Positions 1 to 12,775 of a stretch of 31,322 nucleotides of DNA are shown piece after piece. This DNA comes from Smittium culicis. Lineage: Eukaryota; Kickxellomycota; Harpellomycetes; Harpellales; Legeriomycetaceae. The notes below the pieces were generated by a model. It did not search any database and was not told the origin of the DNA. It saw nothing but the letters and a program-made list of their open reading frames with translations. Every line of letters starts with the position of its first letter. Positions within the stretch are counted from its first letter, which is position 1. The stretch is taken from the NCBI GenBank assembly GCA_001970855.1, contig LSSN01004015.1:1-31322 (forward strand), written 5' to 3'. The position numbers were made by a program, and so were the translations under genes.

Positions 1-150
<150 letters not shown>

Positions 151-1439
151 ATTCTGTTTTGTATTTATTATAGAGTAAATTATAAATTAAATTTTTTTAA
201 AGTATTCTGATTAAGGGAGCTTGATTATTAATTTTAAAAATAAAGATTAATAAAACGAATTATATTTAATTATTATCCATTTACTTAGTTAATTTTATTA
301 GTGTTTAAAGTTTTAGTTTATATATTCTCAAAGTTTGCTATTAGTATTCTTTTAAAAAAAAATTTTTCCTCTTCAGTAAGATAATTTCTGTATTGTTATT
401 TATATTGAAAAAATGAAGTTTTATTTATTATGTTTATTTGTATATATAGTGTAGTTTTTTGAATTGGTTATATTTTGGTTATATCTTTTTAATATTTAAA
501 TTGAAGCTAGGGTTATTATTGATTTTTTTTTTTGATCTGATGTTATATGTACGCTAAAGATCAATTTATTTGGATCATTATATTTGAATTTTTGTTGAAA
601 TTTAATATTTCTAATACCTTTAAATCAAATAGTTTTACTTCGATAAATAAACAGCATATGTTTTTTCAAATTTCTTATAGGTATACTAAATATTGACTTT
701 TAAATCTTAAACCAATATTGGATAAATATTCATGGTAGTATTTAATTAATTTTATTATCTAGTTGATGCTATGATATATTTAACTTATTTCAAGATGTGT
801 TTAAATTATTTGTAGTTTTATGATTTTAAATTGAATTTACATTAATTTTTAAATGCAAATAAAATTTATTAACTAGCTTTCAAAAAGTTTATTCTGATTG
901 ATAAGAAATATTAAATTTTTCCTCATCACTTCCACAAATTTAATACGTGCTACAATAATAAAACTGTAAACTTGAATAATCGATTTAATATATATTATAA
1001 AGGCGGTGTTTCGAGTATTTTAATGATTAATTTTTTTAGAAATTAAAAATTGACCAATATAAATTCAATAAGTGCTAATTATTATTTTCTAACCTTTTAA
1101 TGCTCATTTTTAACTTTATTTGGGCTTTCATTTCCATTTTCTCAAAATAAATTTAATTTTGAAAGTTTTTTGATCAAAATTTGATTAAAATGTCTGAAAT
1201 AAATCTGAAATACGAGACTTGTTGCTTATTGTATTCGCAGAATTATATTTTCAACCGATTTAATAAACTCAGCTGTTATTTAAAACAATCTAGGAATTAC
1301 AGGTCAAAAAATCTGATAATTATTTTTAGTTTACAGGGGTAATAAAAACTCATAATTATGAGGTATTTATGAATTTAGAGCGATTTTAATTGATTTATTA
1401 TTCATATATATCCGTTTTGATACATTATTGACGCGTCTT
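151..1439. other. AT-rich non-coding stretch, no gene seen
   Basis: No long open frame, tRNA or recognisable protein segment was found. Because the minus-strand gag relic starts at 2013 and runs leftward, decayed downstream parts of that element may lie here, but I could not recognise them. The base composition is extremely AT-rich. Confidence 0.6.
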
Positions 1440-2013
1440 CAGAGTAATTAAAGTCTAGTTACATAATGAGCACTCCATTTTTTCATCAAATCGGATTTAC
1501 TGAATCATATAGGATTGAGAATACAACCGCAAGATATCAAGAAAAAAATGAAACGGAAATCGAAATAATTATCTCAATATTACTCAAATTCTTATATCTA
1601 TAAATATTGTATGTCGTATCAGAATTTAATTTCACTGAATTCGTGGTTCCCGATACAGTATTTACAATTAATCACATTTATTTCGAACTATAAAGCTTTA
1701 GATTTGATAATATCTAATTTATAATAGTAAATATATATAATAATTACTAATGATTCTTGAAATTTATAAAATAGAAAATTTCTAATACTGGTACAATTTT
1801 CTTGAAAAAATAATTAGGTAAATTTTCTCCCAAATTATTAGTCCTGAAATTTGACTTAATAGCATGTTTTTTCATACGATTAATAAAATATTCAACTTAA
1901 GTCCCGTCAAAATAAGGAGCTGAAGGAGAATTGGGGTTTGGAATTGAAGGAACGATGATTTCATACTCGTTACAGAATTCGGGGTCTGGATAATATTCAC
2001 TATTTAAATTCAT
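1440..2013 (-). pseudogene. Decayed Ty3/Gypsy gag N-terminal region
   Basis: Reading the minus strand from an ATG at 2013, about 37 codons are open and protein-like. They begin MNLNSEYYPDPEF and end in APYFDGT before a stop. The P-x-FDG motif resembles the start of the capsid region in Ty3/Gypsy gag proteins, where 'FDG' precedes a helix-rich segment. After the stop the same frame gives VEYFINRMKKHAIKSNF, then degrades into stops and frameshifts toward about 1440; the left boundary is approximate. The ATG lies about 120 bases inside the end of the LTR at 2133, the expected position for gag. The relic has no continuous frame and should not make a product. The gag assignment rests on a short motif plus position, so it is moderate. 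Confidence 0.5.
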
Positions 2014-2114
2014 ATTTTTAGAATAATAAGTAAATTTTACATCTTTTTAAGTAATTTTATGACCTGCACCGTTGGTTTTCTAGTCACTGGTTTTATATGA
2101 CTCATCTGAAAATT

Positions 2115-2129
2115 ATTCGTTTGATCCAT
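2115..2129 (-). other. Possible primer-binding site next to the LTR
   Basis: On the minus strand the LTR appears to end at 2133. A few bases later comes TGGATCAAACGAA, which starts with the TGG expected to pair with a tRNA CCA end. Primer-binding sites of Ty3/Gypsy elements start within a few bases of the LTR. I cannot match it to a specific tRNA, and the region is decayed. Confidence 0.25.
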
Positions 2130-2132
2130 CCC

Positions 2133-2434
2133 TGCTATCCACAAAAATACTCTATAACTTTATGGAACATTTTTGAATATAATAGGAACTTATTATAAAT
2201 TATGGAATGTTATCCATAGATTATTTCAAGTTGCTTATGGAGCCTTATAGAAAGTTTCTAAATATTCTGTAAGCTAATATCTGAAAATTAATTCTTATAT
2301 TAATTTTTTTATTTAATAATATCTTAAATATTTTTCTTTAAAATTTATAAAAGGGTAACATTTATCTATTTTTGAGAAAATTTTAAGTGTATTATTAATT
2401 ATATTATATTTATCCCACTAAATATATATTTATG
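2133..2434 (-). mobile_element. LTR copy 1, first part (Ty3/Gypsy family)
   Basis: This segment aligns over most of its length with 29478-29810. Shared blocks include TATGGAATGTTATCCAT-type sequence, ATAAAAGGGTAAC (about 2347-2359 here, 29727-29739 there), TTTAAGTGTATTATT and TTTATCCC.CTAAATATATAT. Similarity stops abruptly at about 2434 and resumes at about 3378. The gag relic 120 bases away on the minus strand implies that the LTR belongs to a minus-strand element. The end at 2133 is set by comparison with copy 2 and is uncertain by several bases. Confidence 0.75.
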
Positions 2435-3377
2435 GAAGTGATGAAGATGTTAATCTCCCTTATCACTCAGAATTTTATTCGTCATAAAAGTCTTTTAAAT
2501 TTAGTTAATAAGCTTTATTTATCTAATAAAAACTACCAGATATTTTGATTTACAATTATAAAGCTCAAATAATTTAAACAAAAGTTAAAATATTTTACAT
2601 AATACATATCATGAACCAGAAAAATTTTTTTTTTGAATACAACCGTTAATACTTCACACGATTAGCTTTAGTTTTACAAGCCACTATTTAGTATAATAAT
2701 AAGAAATTACAAAGAACATAGTTAATTTTTTTAGTAAGTATACTAATGACATCAGATCAAAAAGAAAAGAAAAATTAATAATAACAAAACACGCAGTTTA
2801 ACTATTTAAAAGATACAGCCAAAATATAGTCTAGTCAAACAAAAACAGTAAACATAAAAAATATTAAAGATCACAGGTATTTTTTTCATATAAATAACTA
2901 CCCAGAAAATACATTGTTGAAAGTTAGTCAAATTTTTTTTTAGAAAATTAATAATAGTAAACTTATAGAATATTAAAAATAATCCCTAAACTCTGATAAA
3001 ATTAAATAAAATATTTCTTTTTTTAAGCTACTTTTTTACAATTCTAAAATTAAGCTTCCTTAATCTGAATATTTTAAAATTTTTAATTTTACAACTTGGT
3101 TAATAAAAAAAATCAGAATAAAAATATAAATAAAAATAATTCAACCTTTAACTACAACTGTAATCATATTTTCAAACTTTAATTAGTATTAATTTTTTTT
3201 AACAAATAACGTATAAAAAACCCCTAAAAACTATAATTTAACATAAAAAATTAAATCTTGTCTATCAAAATGATGTCTAATCTATTAAATTAAAACGATA
3301 TCAAGAAAACTGATTCCATTTATTCCCCCGGATTGATTCTCACGCTCAAAGATCTACTGCAAAAACTGGAGGCTATG
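2435..3377. other. About 0.94 kb of DNA interrupting LTR copy 1
   Basis: This segment is absent from the homologous LTR at 29478-29917. It is flanked by TATG on both sides (2431-2434 and 3374-3377), which could be a short target-site duplication or chance in AT-rich DNA. No open frame, terminal inverted repeat or poly-A tail is obvious. It may be a non-autonomous insertion, or copy 2 may be a shorter LTR variant. Confidence 0.45.
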
Positions 3378-3502
3378 ATAAACCTATAAATATTATCACT
3401 ATAATATTAAATAAATAGCACTATCTTAGCCTCAGTCTTAGTTTCAGTTTCATTTTCAGTTCAGCCTTAGTCCTATTTCTATTTCTCTCTTCGAGCATAA
3501 AA
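3378..3502 (-). mobile_element. LTR copy 1, second part
   Basis: It resumes the alignment with 29810-29917. Shared features are AACCTATAA/ACCTATAA, GCACTATCT/ACACTATCT, a run of TTAGT/TCAGT-like hexamers, GCCTTAGTC-like sequence and CTTCG.GC near the end. The minus-strand start of the LTR would be near 3502, where the TGTT seen in copy 2 is degraded. Together with 2133-2434 it forms one interrupted LTR. Confidence 0.7.
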
Positions 3503-4060
3503 AGCCCTCGCCTAGGTTTCATTATAGAAGAAACTATCTTAACCAAAGAATTATTAGAATTATCAACCATTTTATGAACTTCTTTGATCATTCCTTGTTT
3601 TTATTTGATTTTTTTGGTTTTTAAGGTAGTTTTAGATTACTAAGATGAATTTTATGCTTAAAAAATTAAAGGATAGATAAATTTCAAGAACACGGGTTGT
3701 ATAATTTTATAATTTTTGTTTAGTTATAGCATTAATTTTTATTTTAATAAGAGTGATAAAAAAATAATTTGATTTTATGAATGTATTTTTTTATTTTTTA
3801 TAATTTGGTCAAAAAATAAAGATAATTTGTAAGAAAACGCTAAATTCTTCTGTTTAGCCATGATAATTTTCGTATGAATATTTTTCAATTCTCTTCCTTT
3901 AAATCTTTGATTATTGCTTTTATAGCTTTTTTTTTTTGTATTTTTTGGAGGTTGTTTTGTTCTTAATTTTTTTTATAGATGTTTACAAAGATTACCTTTT
4001 AAATAATCTTAGCCATAACGATAGTTGGGCTTGATAATTTTTCCGAATCGTTTTTAATTT

Positions 4061-4158
4061 AATTCTTCTTTATATTTTTCTTGATAGTTAACTGATTTAT
4101 ATTGAATTTAATGCTTCTTTATATCTTTCTTGACAATTGATTGATTTCTTATGGATTT
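4061..4158. repeat. Imperfect 49-bp tandem duplication
   Basis: Two adjacent 49-base units start AATTCTTCTTTATAT (4061) and AATGCTTCTTTATAT (4110). They share a CTTGA.A.TT.A.TGATTT core and end in GAATTT/GGATTT. The copies differ at several positions, so the duplication is not recent. Confidence 0.7.
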
Positions 4159-6492
4159 AGTATTTAACTGATTAAATGTGGTTTATTATAGCAATTTTGA
4201 TTGGAGTTTATTAGTAGTAAAACTTTTTAAAAAGGATAATTATCAAAAATTGCAAGAAATAAAAAGTATAAAATCCGAAAAGAAAGGTAATTCAAAGTCT
4301 GATTCTACATTTCTATATATCTACACATATAAGCTCTCCTAAATAGTTTCAAGCCCCTTACATCTATGAAAATTTTATCAAAATAATTATCCATAAAAAA
4401 ATGAGATTTTTATAGATTATCAGCTGATAAATGTGTTACTTTAATCAGCTGGAGAATTCAGATTAAAGAAACTTTGATACTATATAGGATATATAATAAA
4501 ATAATATCTTTTATAAATTATATTCTTGAAGTTTTTATTAGTCAGTTCAATTATAATATAAGATTTTATATACTGAAATTCAGTAGCCTAATTTAAATGA
4601 AAATATTTTTACTGGCTACTAATTAATTGTGATTATATTTTATAACTGGTTATGGGCTGATATTCATACATAATAAAATATAATAAAGTTTCATTAACAC
4701 AAGGATTTGAATAAGATAAAGAGCGATATTTCTAATTGAGAATTTAGATAAAAAAATCATAAAGTTAAATTTTTGGAGAAAAAAGTATTTGAAACAAGAT
4801 GCATAAATGATTTTTCTAATTGTAAATCTGACTTTCAGGTTAATAAAAAAAAAAATAGATTTCATAAAAATATTTTAATTCAGACCCCGAATGCAAAAAA
4901 TCTAACTGATATTTTGAGTGAAAATAAATAATCCAAAATTAAAATAAATTTTAATAATACCTATAAAATATTTAATTAAAAATTCAGATAAAATAATCTA
5001 TTATCAATTTCCAAATAATGTTGGAATAAAAATTAGATATCAAAAAAAGCGATATTTTTTATTATTCAAGATAAATTATTAAGATATTAGCCATCAATTA
5101 AACTCATCAAGGCAATATATGCCTGAATATTGAAAACGAGAAAGAGATATAATTTGAAAAAATTAAACTTGAGAACATTTCACAGCTATCTGTAAATTAT
5201 CTTGAGGTAAAAATAATTATATTTTCAAGTATTTATTATAGTTATAATTTTATTTGATAACAAAATCAATAAAAAATAATGCAGCTAAACTGTTTATAAA
5301 AAGAATTTTTAATTTTTATCATAAATAAAAATTCAAAATAATAGTAAAATATTAAAAAAATATTAAATCTCATAGCAGAAGTTTACATAGATTATATATT
5401 ATATAAATTATAAATGAATTAAAATGTACTATATATCACAGTTGAATTAAAAAAATCAAAAAATTATAATCAATAATATATCAGCGTATTTAATGGTCCA
5501 CAAAAATTACTTTTTATAATTATTTAGCGAATAATATAAATGAATACAAGATTTTATGTGTTAATTACATGTTCCTAAACGAAATTTTGATGAAAAATAG
5601 CAATACATTAAAATAATCGATAATTTATAAGATACATTCCTAATATTATATTTATAAAGCAAATATTTGTGTATAATATAAATTAATTTATTATTTATAA
5701 GTGATGAATAAAAAAATTGAATTTTAATAATTAAGCTACGAGAATCTGATGATAAATTTTATGTTTATATACTCTAGTGATATTTTTTTCAATCCTCATT
5801 GGATAATATTTAATGATTATGAACTAGTTGGTATATAATATTTAATTGATATCCTAAAAAAATAATATTTAATCAATACAGTTGAGAATTTTAAATATGC
5901 AAAAAGAAGACCACCTAATCTGTAATTTGGGATAATTTTAATATATATATTTTATCTCGATTCTAGTAATTTCTTAATAACTGTAGACTTCATTAATTCC
6001 GCTCACTTAAATATAGAATTTTACAATAAATTTGCGATTTCGCTATCCATAAAAAATATTAAAAAATTATCAGTTTCTTTGCCTTCTAGAGTTTATCATC
6101 CCGAAATTTTCAAATATAAATATTAAAAAAATTAATATATTGCAACTATTTGTTTTCAATTAATCTTATTACTTTTAACAAGTCAAAATTTAGAGAATAA
6201 CTAGACCCATAATAGTATCTTTATTCAAGGATTTATTTAATTAATACTTATACTAGAAAAATAACGAATTAAAACTTTGAAATAATCGCAATAATTATTT
6301 TAACAAAAACTATGATTGAATTTGATCTGATTTCATATTTAAAATAAATTTTAAGCTAATTTATATAAAGTAAAATATTTTCTAAAAAAAATCAATTTAG
6401 GCTTTGATAATATAATTTAAGATACCGAAATTAAGTATTATCCAAAAAAATAAAGTTTATAGAAATTACTGATGTTAAAAAATTTAATAAAA

Positions 6493-6529
6493 AATAATAT
6501 TCTAAAAATAATATTCTAAAAATAATAGG
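6493..6529. repeat. Short 14-bp tandem repeat
   Basis: The unit ATTCTAAAAATAAT recurs at a 14-base period for about 2.5 copies. It is a minor simple repeat with no visible function. Confidence 0.7.
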
Positions 6530-6811
6530 ATTGAAAAATAAAGTGTCGTTTATATTAAAATAATAATATATGACTATTTAATATCGCCAAGAGTAAATTG
6601 AGGGAGAATAATGCTAATAATTTATAATTTTTTAGTTAAAAATCTAAAATTTTATATAAAATAATATTTAAATATAATAATGTTTAAATAAAATAACTTT
6701 ATTTTTATATCATAAAATAATATCGTATAAAATTTTTTTATGCCTTAGACAGATATTATTGTCTAGTTAATAAATTTATATTAAAAAATTAAACACAAAA
6801 TGGAATTTAAT

Positions 6812-7121
6812 ATTGAATTTATTTTAATTCTGATAAAAAAATTTTAATATTGAATTTATTTTAATTCTGATAAAAAAATTTTAATATTGAATTTATTTTA
6901 ATTCTGATAAAAAAATTTTAATATTGAATTTATTTTAATTCTGATAAAAAAATTTTAATATTGAATTTATTTTAATTCTGATAAAAAAATTTTAATATTG
7001 AATTTATTTTAATTCTGATAAAAAAATTTTAATATTGAATTTATTTTAATTCTGATAAAAAAATTTTAATATTGAATTTATTTTAATTCTGATAAAAAAA
7101 TTTTAATATTGAATTTATTTT
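6812..7121. repeat. 37-bp AT-rich minisatellite, eight copies plus a partial
   Basis: The start of the unit (ATTGAATTTATTTT) recurs at 6812, 6849, 6886, 6923, 6960, 6997, 7034, 7071 and 7108, an exact 37-base spacing. Each full unit also contains AATTCTGATAAAAAAA. The eight full units appear identical, and the ninth breaks off at about 7121, where it is replaced by TCATAAAAAATTG. Near-identity within DNA this decayed indicates recent expansion or homogenisation. The array has no coding potential. Confidence 0.97.
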
Positions 7122-10100
7122 CATAAAAAATTGAAATTATATCCAGTTTTCCCTTAATAAGCACCTATAAAAGATACTATAGAAATTGAAGGTTTTTTTT
7201 TTATTGATTTTTTGGGTTATATTTACTTATAAGTTGATGTATACTTTTATTTATCGAGTATACATTTATAATTTGTAAAAAATATAGTAGTTTTAGAAAT
7301 TATATATGAAATTTGATAAATAATTAATTAAAGAAACTCTTTATTATATTATCGTATTTATTGATAAAAATTCTCCATTAAAAAACACAATTTTTGTGCA
7401 ATACAAGCGTCAAAATTTTGTTAATAGACTACATAATCTGATTAAAGAGTATTTTAATTTTTTAACATAATGTGATATAATTCTAATAGAATAATATAAA
7501 TACAAATATTAAATTAAAATACATAAATTGATCCATCAACTACCAATACAAACTAAAAATATGTATTATTACTTTATTATTCTATATTTTAGTTGAAATA
7601 ATGGATTTTTTAAATTATAATATTATTCAATTATATACCTATGTTTTTATAGCAATAGTTTTTACAAAAAATAATTAATTTTATAATTAAAATATAGTAA
7701 AGTTATATGATCACAACTAGTGATGATTAAATAATTTATACTCGTTTATTTTCGGGGTGGGTAGAAATAAATTCATGAATTATACAAAATTAAAAGTTTT
7801 ATATGATTTGGGTATTTTTTATAATTTTTATAAAAAAAAAATACTATTCTTCAAATAACTAATATGATAGTCAATTGAATTAGTATTTTAAATAGAAATT
7901 AGCTAAAAAATTTTCCTAAATATCGAATAACAAAAATACAAAGAAATCATTTGGAGCTGCTAGAAATTTGAATAAGGCTAGTACGATAAAAATATCTGCA
8001 AATAACAGCCTCTGAGCTTCAAATATTTGACACAGTATAAAATAAATATATATTAAATAATATTACTAAAGAACTTAATAAAAATATTTTTCACAATCCA
8101 TTAGTATATAACTAAATGAAAAAAATAAGTTACATTAAATATTTATTACAAGATGTTTTCATTCGGCCAATAGAGTAACTCGAAACACCAATTAACGATC
8201 AACTTTCATTCTTGAGAAACTGTTTATATTGGTTAAATTATATATATAAATGTATGGGAATTATATTTAAATAATAATATGACATTAATAGTTGTGAAAC
8301 AGGGATTTATTCACCGAAAAAGCTTTTTTTCTCTTTTATGGATTCTTAGTTTGTATAAGATATTTACATTAATTTGTTCTATAATTTCACTTTTTCATTT
8401 TTATTAGAATATGTAATATTAATTAATCTTTAGAAAATCGTGGTGATCTTTAGTTAATCTCAGTTGTAATAAATAAAATAAAATAAAAGATTAAACCAAA
8501 TTTATTTCTCTAATACCAAGTTTATCGGTGGATCAAGCCATTTTACGTGCCTTACACACAATTTTATTATCTTAATTCGCTATATTATATCTAATAAACT
8601 ATTTTTAATATCAATTCCATCTTTATTGATAATAATAATAAATATAACCATAAAATAAAAATAGATAGTCACTATTAAAGACCGATATAGTTGCAGCAGG
8701 ATAAATGATAAATTTAATAATTTTATAATTTTATAATATATTAATTAATATATATAAAAAATAATGGAGAGAAAACAAAAAAATAAAAAAGGTAATATTA
8801 TAAAATTGAAATATATGGGATATTTAGGAATCTCACTAAAAAAATTACCACTCTTTCACTATACAAAATTATACCAATATAAATTATTCACTATAATCAA
8901 TTAATTTTTAACATAACCTCTAATAATTAATTTTACGTGATTTATATTTTACTCGAATCATTATAATGAGTTTATTTAATTATCTTGGCATAATATTACC
9001 TACCATTCCACATAAATTCTAAAATATCAATAAAATAATAAATTAATTTATATCTCTAACTAGTCATTATACTCTAACTGAGTTTCATTGTGAATTTTAA
9101 GTTTAAATTCTTATAATATATTATGAAGTGGAAACCGATTGCGAGACAGAATATAAATAACTTCTGCCAATTATAAGACATAAATGATTAATGAAGTTTT
9201 CTCGTTGAGTATTTTCATCCAATAACTTTTATGCTCAACTTAAATTTACGTCTCCAAGTTTACTTTATCTTACTTTATCTTATCATTTACTAATTTTACA
9301 CGGATACTCAGATGAGTAATCGACATTTCATCATTAAAAGATGTATCGATAGTAAAAAATCTTTAGGAAAATGGTATTTATTTTTTGGGGAAAAAAAATT
9401 TCGGTCACTTTTCCTTTGAGTTAAAGTATCAATTTCAAGATAAAAACTTTTTTTCTTAAACTATCATTAACATATACTTCAATAAAAAATCTACAAAAAT
9501 AAAATTAACTTACTGTCATTGTGTTAAATGCATTTTAATTACTAAATACAAATTAACAAAAATATAAAATTCAAAAACTTATCTAGAAAACTAGGCAAGT
9601 GGGCACAATAATACCACAACATGTATCGAATAATGGATTTAATTGAATAAATTATACAAATTTATATTCAAAGACTTTTAGCTCCATTATCTGAATAATC
9701 AAATAATATAAATCAATTAAGTTAAAAAATTTTGGCTAGTAAGTAAATAAAGGGTTTTAATTTCTGTATAGGGACGATTATATAAAACTATTATTAACTT
9801 AGCACATAAATATTATAATAATTTAAAATATACAGCTTAATATCATAAAAAAACCAAAAAAAAATAGAAAATAAAACAATTTTTTCTATATTTTTACTTA
9901 ATTAAAAAATTTTTATAAATTTTTGATTATTATTTTTTTATATATTGATTAAAATAATCTATTAAATTAGAAATTGACTAAATTTTTGTCCTATATTTAA
10001 AAATAAAAACCCAAATAGATAAAAAATTCTATCCTGAAATGAAAGATTCGATTTTTCCAGTGCAAGAATCTTATGAATAATATGAATAATAAATAGTATT

Positions 10101-12639
10101 AAAATAGGAAATAGTAGCATAAAAAAATATTCATACTTCATAAATAATATTAGGATATTTTTTAATTATACGGATTTAAAAATTTTTTGGACAAGATAGC
10201 ATGTTATTTAGATTGATTTTTTTATCCATTAGAAAATTTTAGCTATATCATGTGATCTAAATGAAAATTAAAATATATTATTTTCGATCAAAAAATTTCT
10301 AAATTTACCAAAATTAATTTAAACGAAACAATTTCAGACCTTAATCAAATTCCATTGATGTTTTATATTCGATTTAAGATCGAAGAGAATATTTCAAATC
10401 AATGAATCATTATAATTAATAATTATTAAGTAATTAGTGGTAATTTGAAATCGGGCTAAAAAAAACATATCAAAAAATCTCCAGCAGTTATCATTAAATT
10501 ATTTCCTAAAAAAATTTTGATGTTTCACCAAGTTAAATAATGAGTTATACGCCTTATGCAATTGAAGTATTTAATTTTAACTTATTAAGATGTATCAAAT
10601 AATCTAAATTACAAAAAAGTGACTATTAAATCTATTTATATAGCCCTTAGAAATTATAACTTATTCGATTTTAGTTTGTATATTTTAATTTTAAAATATT
10701 AAAATATACGATAAAATACAAAATATGACAAAAAAATTGGAAGCATGTAAGAAAAATTCCGCTCAATTGAATAATGTATTATAATAAAAAAAAATCTATA
10801 ATATAATATTGTACAAATTGTCAGAGCATGAAATATTATATCATAAACAGTATATAAATCGGCCGTAGTCAAATTCTTAGTTCAAGTAAACAAATTTAGT
10901 ACTGAATGTATACAAAAATCATGCTTGTGGTTTAATTAGTTATATAATATAAAATCAAGTTTCTCAAAGTAAAAGATTTTTTATTCAACACCAATATGAT
11001 TTATGGCTAAAATAATAAACATCTTTTTAAAATAACTACTATTAACTTTATTTTTACTATAATACTATGATAAATATTATTATTTCAATCTATTTTAAAC
11101 ATTTTATATTAAAAAAAATTATGAAAGATATCATATGAAAAAGTTAATAAAACCCTATCAAAAACAATTTTTTAATTAAATTCATATCATAGTAAATATT
11201 AGTCACTTAAAGCAACAACATAAAATCTCAAGTACAGATCGTTATGCATTGAATATAAAACGCTCAAAAATCTATTTCGAGCGTATATTGGTAAAATTAA
11301 TATATGAATATTCTTTATAAACCAAAAATTTTCTATTGAGCTCTATAATTAATTATAAATTAGAAAAAATGATTCAAATACAATTCTATACCTAAAGAAA
11401 TACTTCAAAATATGCAATATTAAATCCATATAGCATAGATAAATTCAAAAAAGTATTTCAGTCATTATGAATGTTATAATTGAAAAGGTTTATTTCATAT
11501 TTATGATAAACACTGATCAAATTATTAAAAATCTTTTCTATTATATCTTATTTCAACAATAAAGTACATAAATCATAAAAAAAGTCATAAAAACACAATT
11601 AAAAGGCCAGAATTATAAAATATCGTTGGTTTTTATTTCTTCAACAAGTATTATTCATATTAACTTTAATACTTTAATTCTATTTTTTACAATATTGAAT
11701 AATATCTGAAAAATACCATCCTTAATAAGAAACTGCAAAAATGAACATCAACTTAATAAAATTACCAAAAAAAAATACCTCACATCAAAAAATCAGTTAA
11801 TTTCATGAAAGGTAGATAAGTTATTATAGGATAGAATAATAATGATTTACAGGAAGTAATATTAATCAAGTAATATGAATAAAATAATATTAATTAATAA
11901 ATGAAATAATCAAAAAATCCAATATCTAATATTAAGGACCAGTTTCTTGTGAGTGAACAAATTTTTACAAAATTAAAATCGAAAGGGTTAGATTTAATGA
12001 ATTCTAGATATAAATTGAAAAGCTTAACTAAAAAAAGTGTAAAGTTCTAATTTATAAAGGATAGAATTGAAATTTTATATGGTTTCTAAATCCAGGGATT
12101 GTGGTGAGCAGATAGTGATAGGCTCTCTGCGCCTATTTTTAATAAGATTTCTTAACATTAGCATAAACAGCCGTAATTATGACCAGTATGGATTGGTCGA
12201 GTACAATTAATTTTAAAAACAAATCAATAATAAGTCGGATTTGGGATGATTTTTCAAATATATATAAATTATTCGCATACATATGATTCAATTGAGTATC
12301 TTAGCTAATTAAAGCTCAAATTTACTATTCTTAAAACTAAAATTTATAAAAAATCCAATAAATGACAAAAAATGGGGGGAAAATCATTTGAAGTATATGA
12401 ATAAAATATAAAACGCTTAAATTGACACGGAATCAATTATCTAATCTCTATTAAAAGTGTCACCCCAATTAGTAAAGTATAAATAGCTAAGATTTGATTG
12501 ATACTGTCGGCACTCTGTTTATCCATAGGTGCTTATTTTGTATAACTTAATTAAATTAAATTAAAGCATTAGCAAATAATTAATTAGGTATTTGAAGATT
12601 CTTTACTAAAATAATAATTAAATTATAGCATGATAATTA
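7122..12639. other. AT-rich gene desert
   Basis: I see no open frame with protein-like composition, no tRNA and no recognisable retroelement motif in this stretch. It is dominated by A/T runs and short direct and inverted repeats of the kind expected by chance at this composition. The string ATAGGTGCTTATT (minus strand at about 7155, plus strand at about 12524) occurs twice but is too short to interpret. Confidence 0.6.
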
Positions 12640-12775
12640 AAATAAATAAATAAAAATAATAATTTAAGGAATGAGGAAAACCCATATGAAGGTAAAAAAA
12701 CCTATTCTCTCGACCTGGTACTTATTATTATATGACTTTTTTTCTTTTATATATATTTTCTTGTTATTTCTGATA
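12640..12775. repeat. Diverged dispersed repeat, copy A
   Basis: It shares an ordered set of short blocks with 14205-14320: AATTTA.GGA, AGGAAAA.CC, TGAA/GTGAAAAAACC, CTTTC/TCTC, ATGACTT and TTTTTCT.TTATATAT, ending in CTTGT. A third, weaker resemblance occurs at about 13170-13260 (GGTAAAAAAATAGAA, ATGACTTTTTT, TCATGACC). The two copies could be degraded terminal repeats of one element, but they are too diverged to be sure by eye. Confidence 0.35.

Larger units (their letters stand above)
3503..6806. other. AT-rich non-coding stretch with small repeats
   Basis: No gene could be supported. A minus-strand open frame near 4650-4865 has the F/I/K/Y-rich composition of random AT-rich DNA. The stretch contains a two-copy 49-bp duplication (4061-4158) and a short 14-bp tandem repeat (about 6493-6529), listed separately. 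Around 3.5-4.1 kb the DNA is somewhat T-rich, but I recognise no protein there. Confidence 0.6.

Noticed and set aside
4650..4865. 71-codon minus-strand open frame rich in F, I and L
   Set aside because: It looks like a membrane peptide only because AT-rich codons encode hydrophobic residues; there is no supporting context.
6812..7121. Tandem array considered as a CRISPR array
   Set aside because: The units are contiguous copies with no unique spacers, and the host is eukaryotic.
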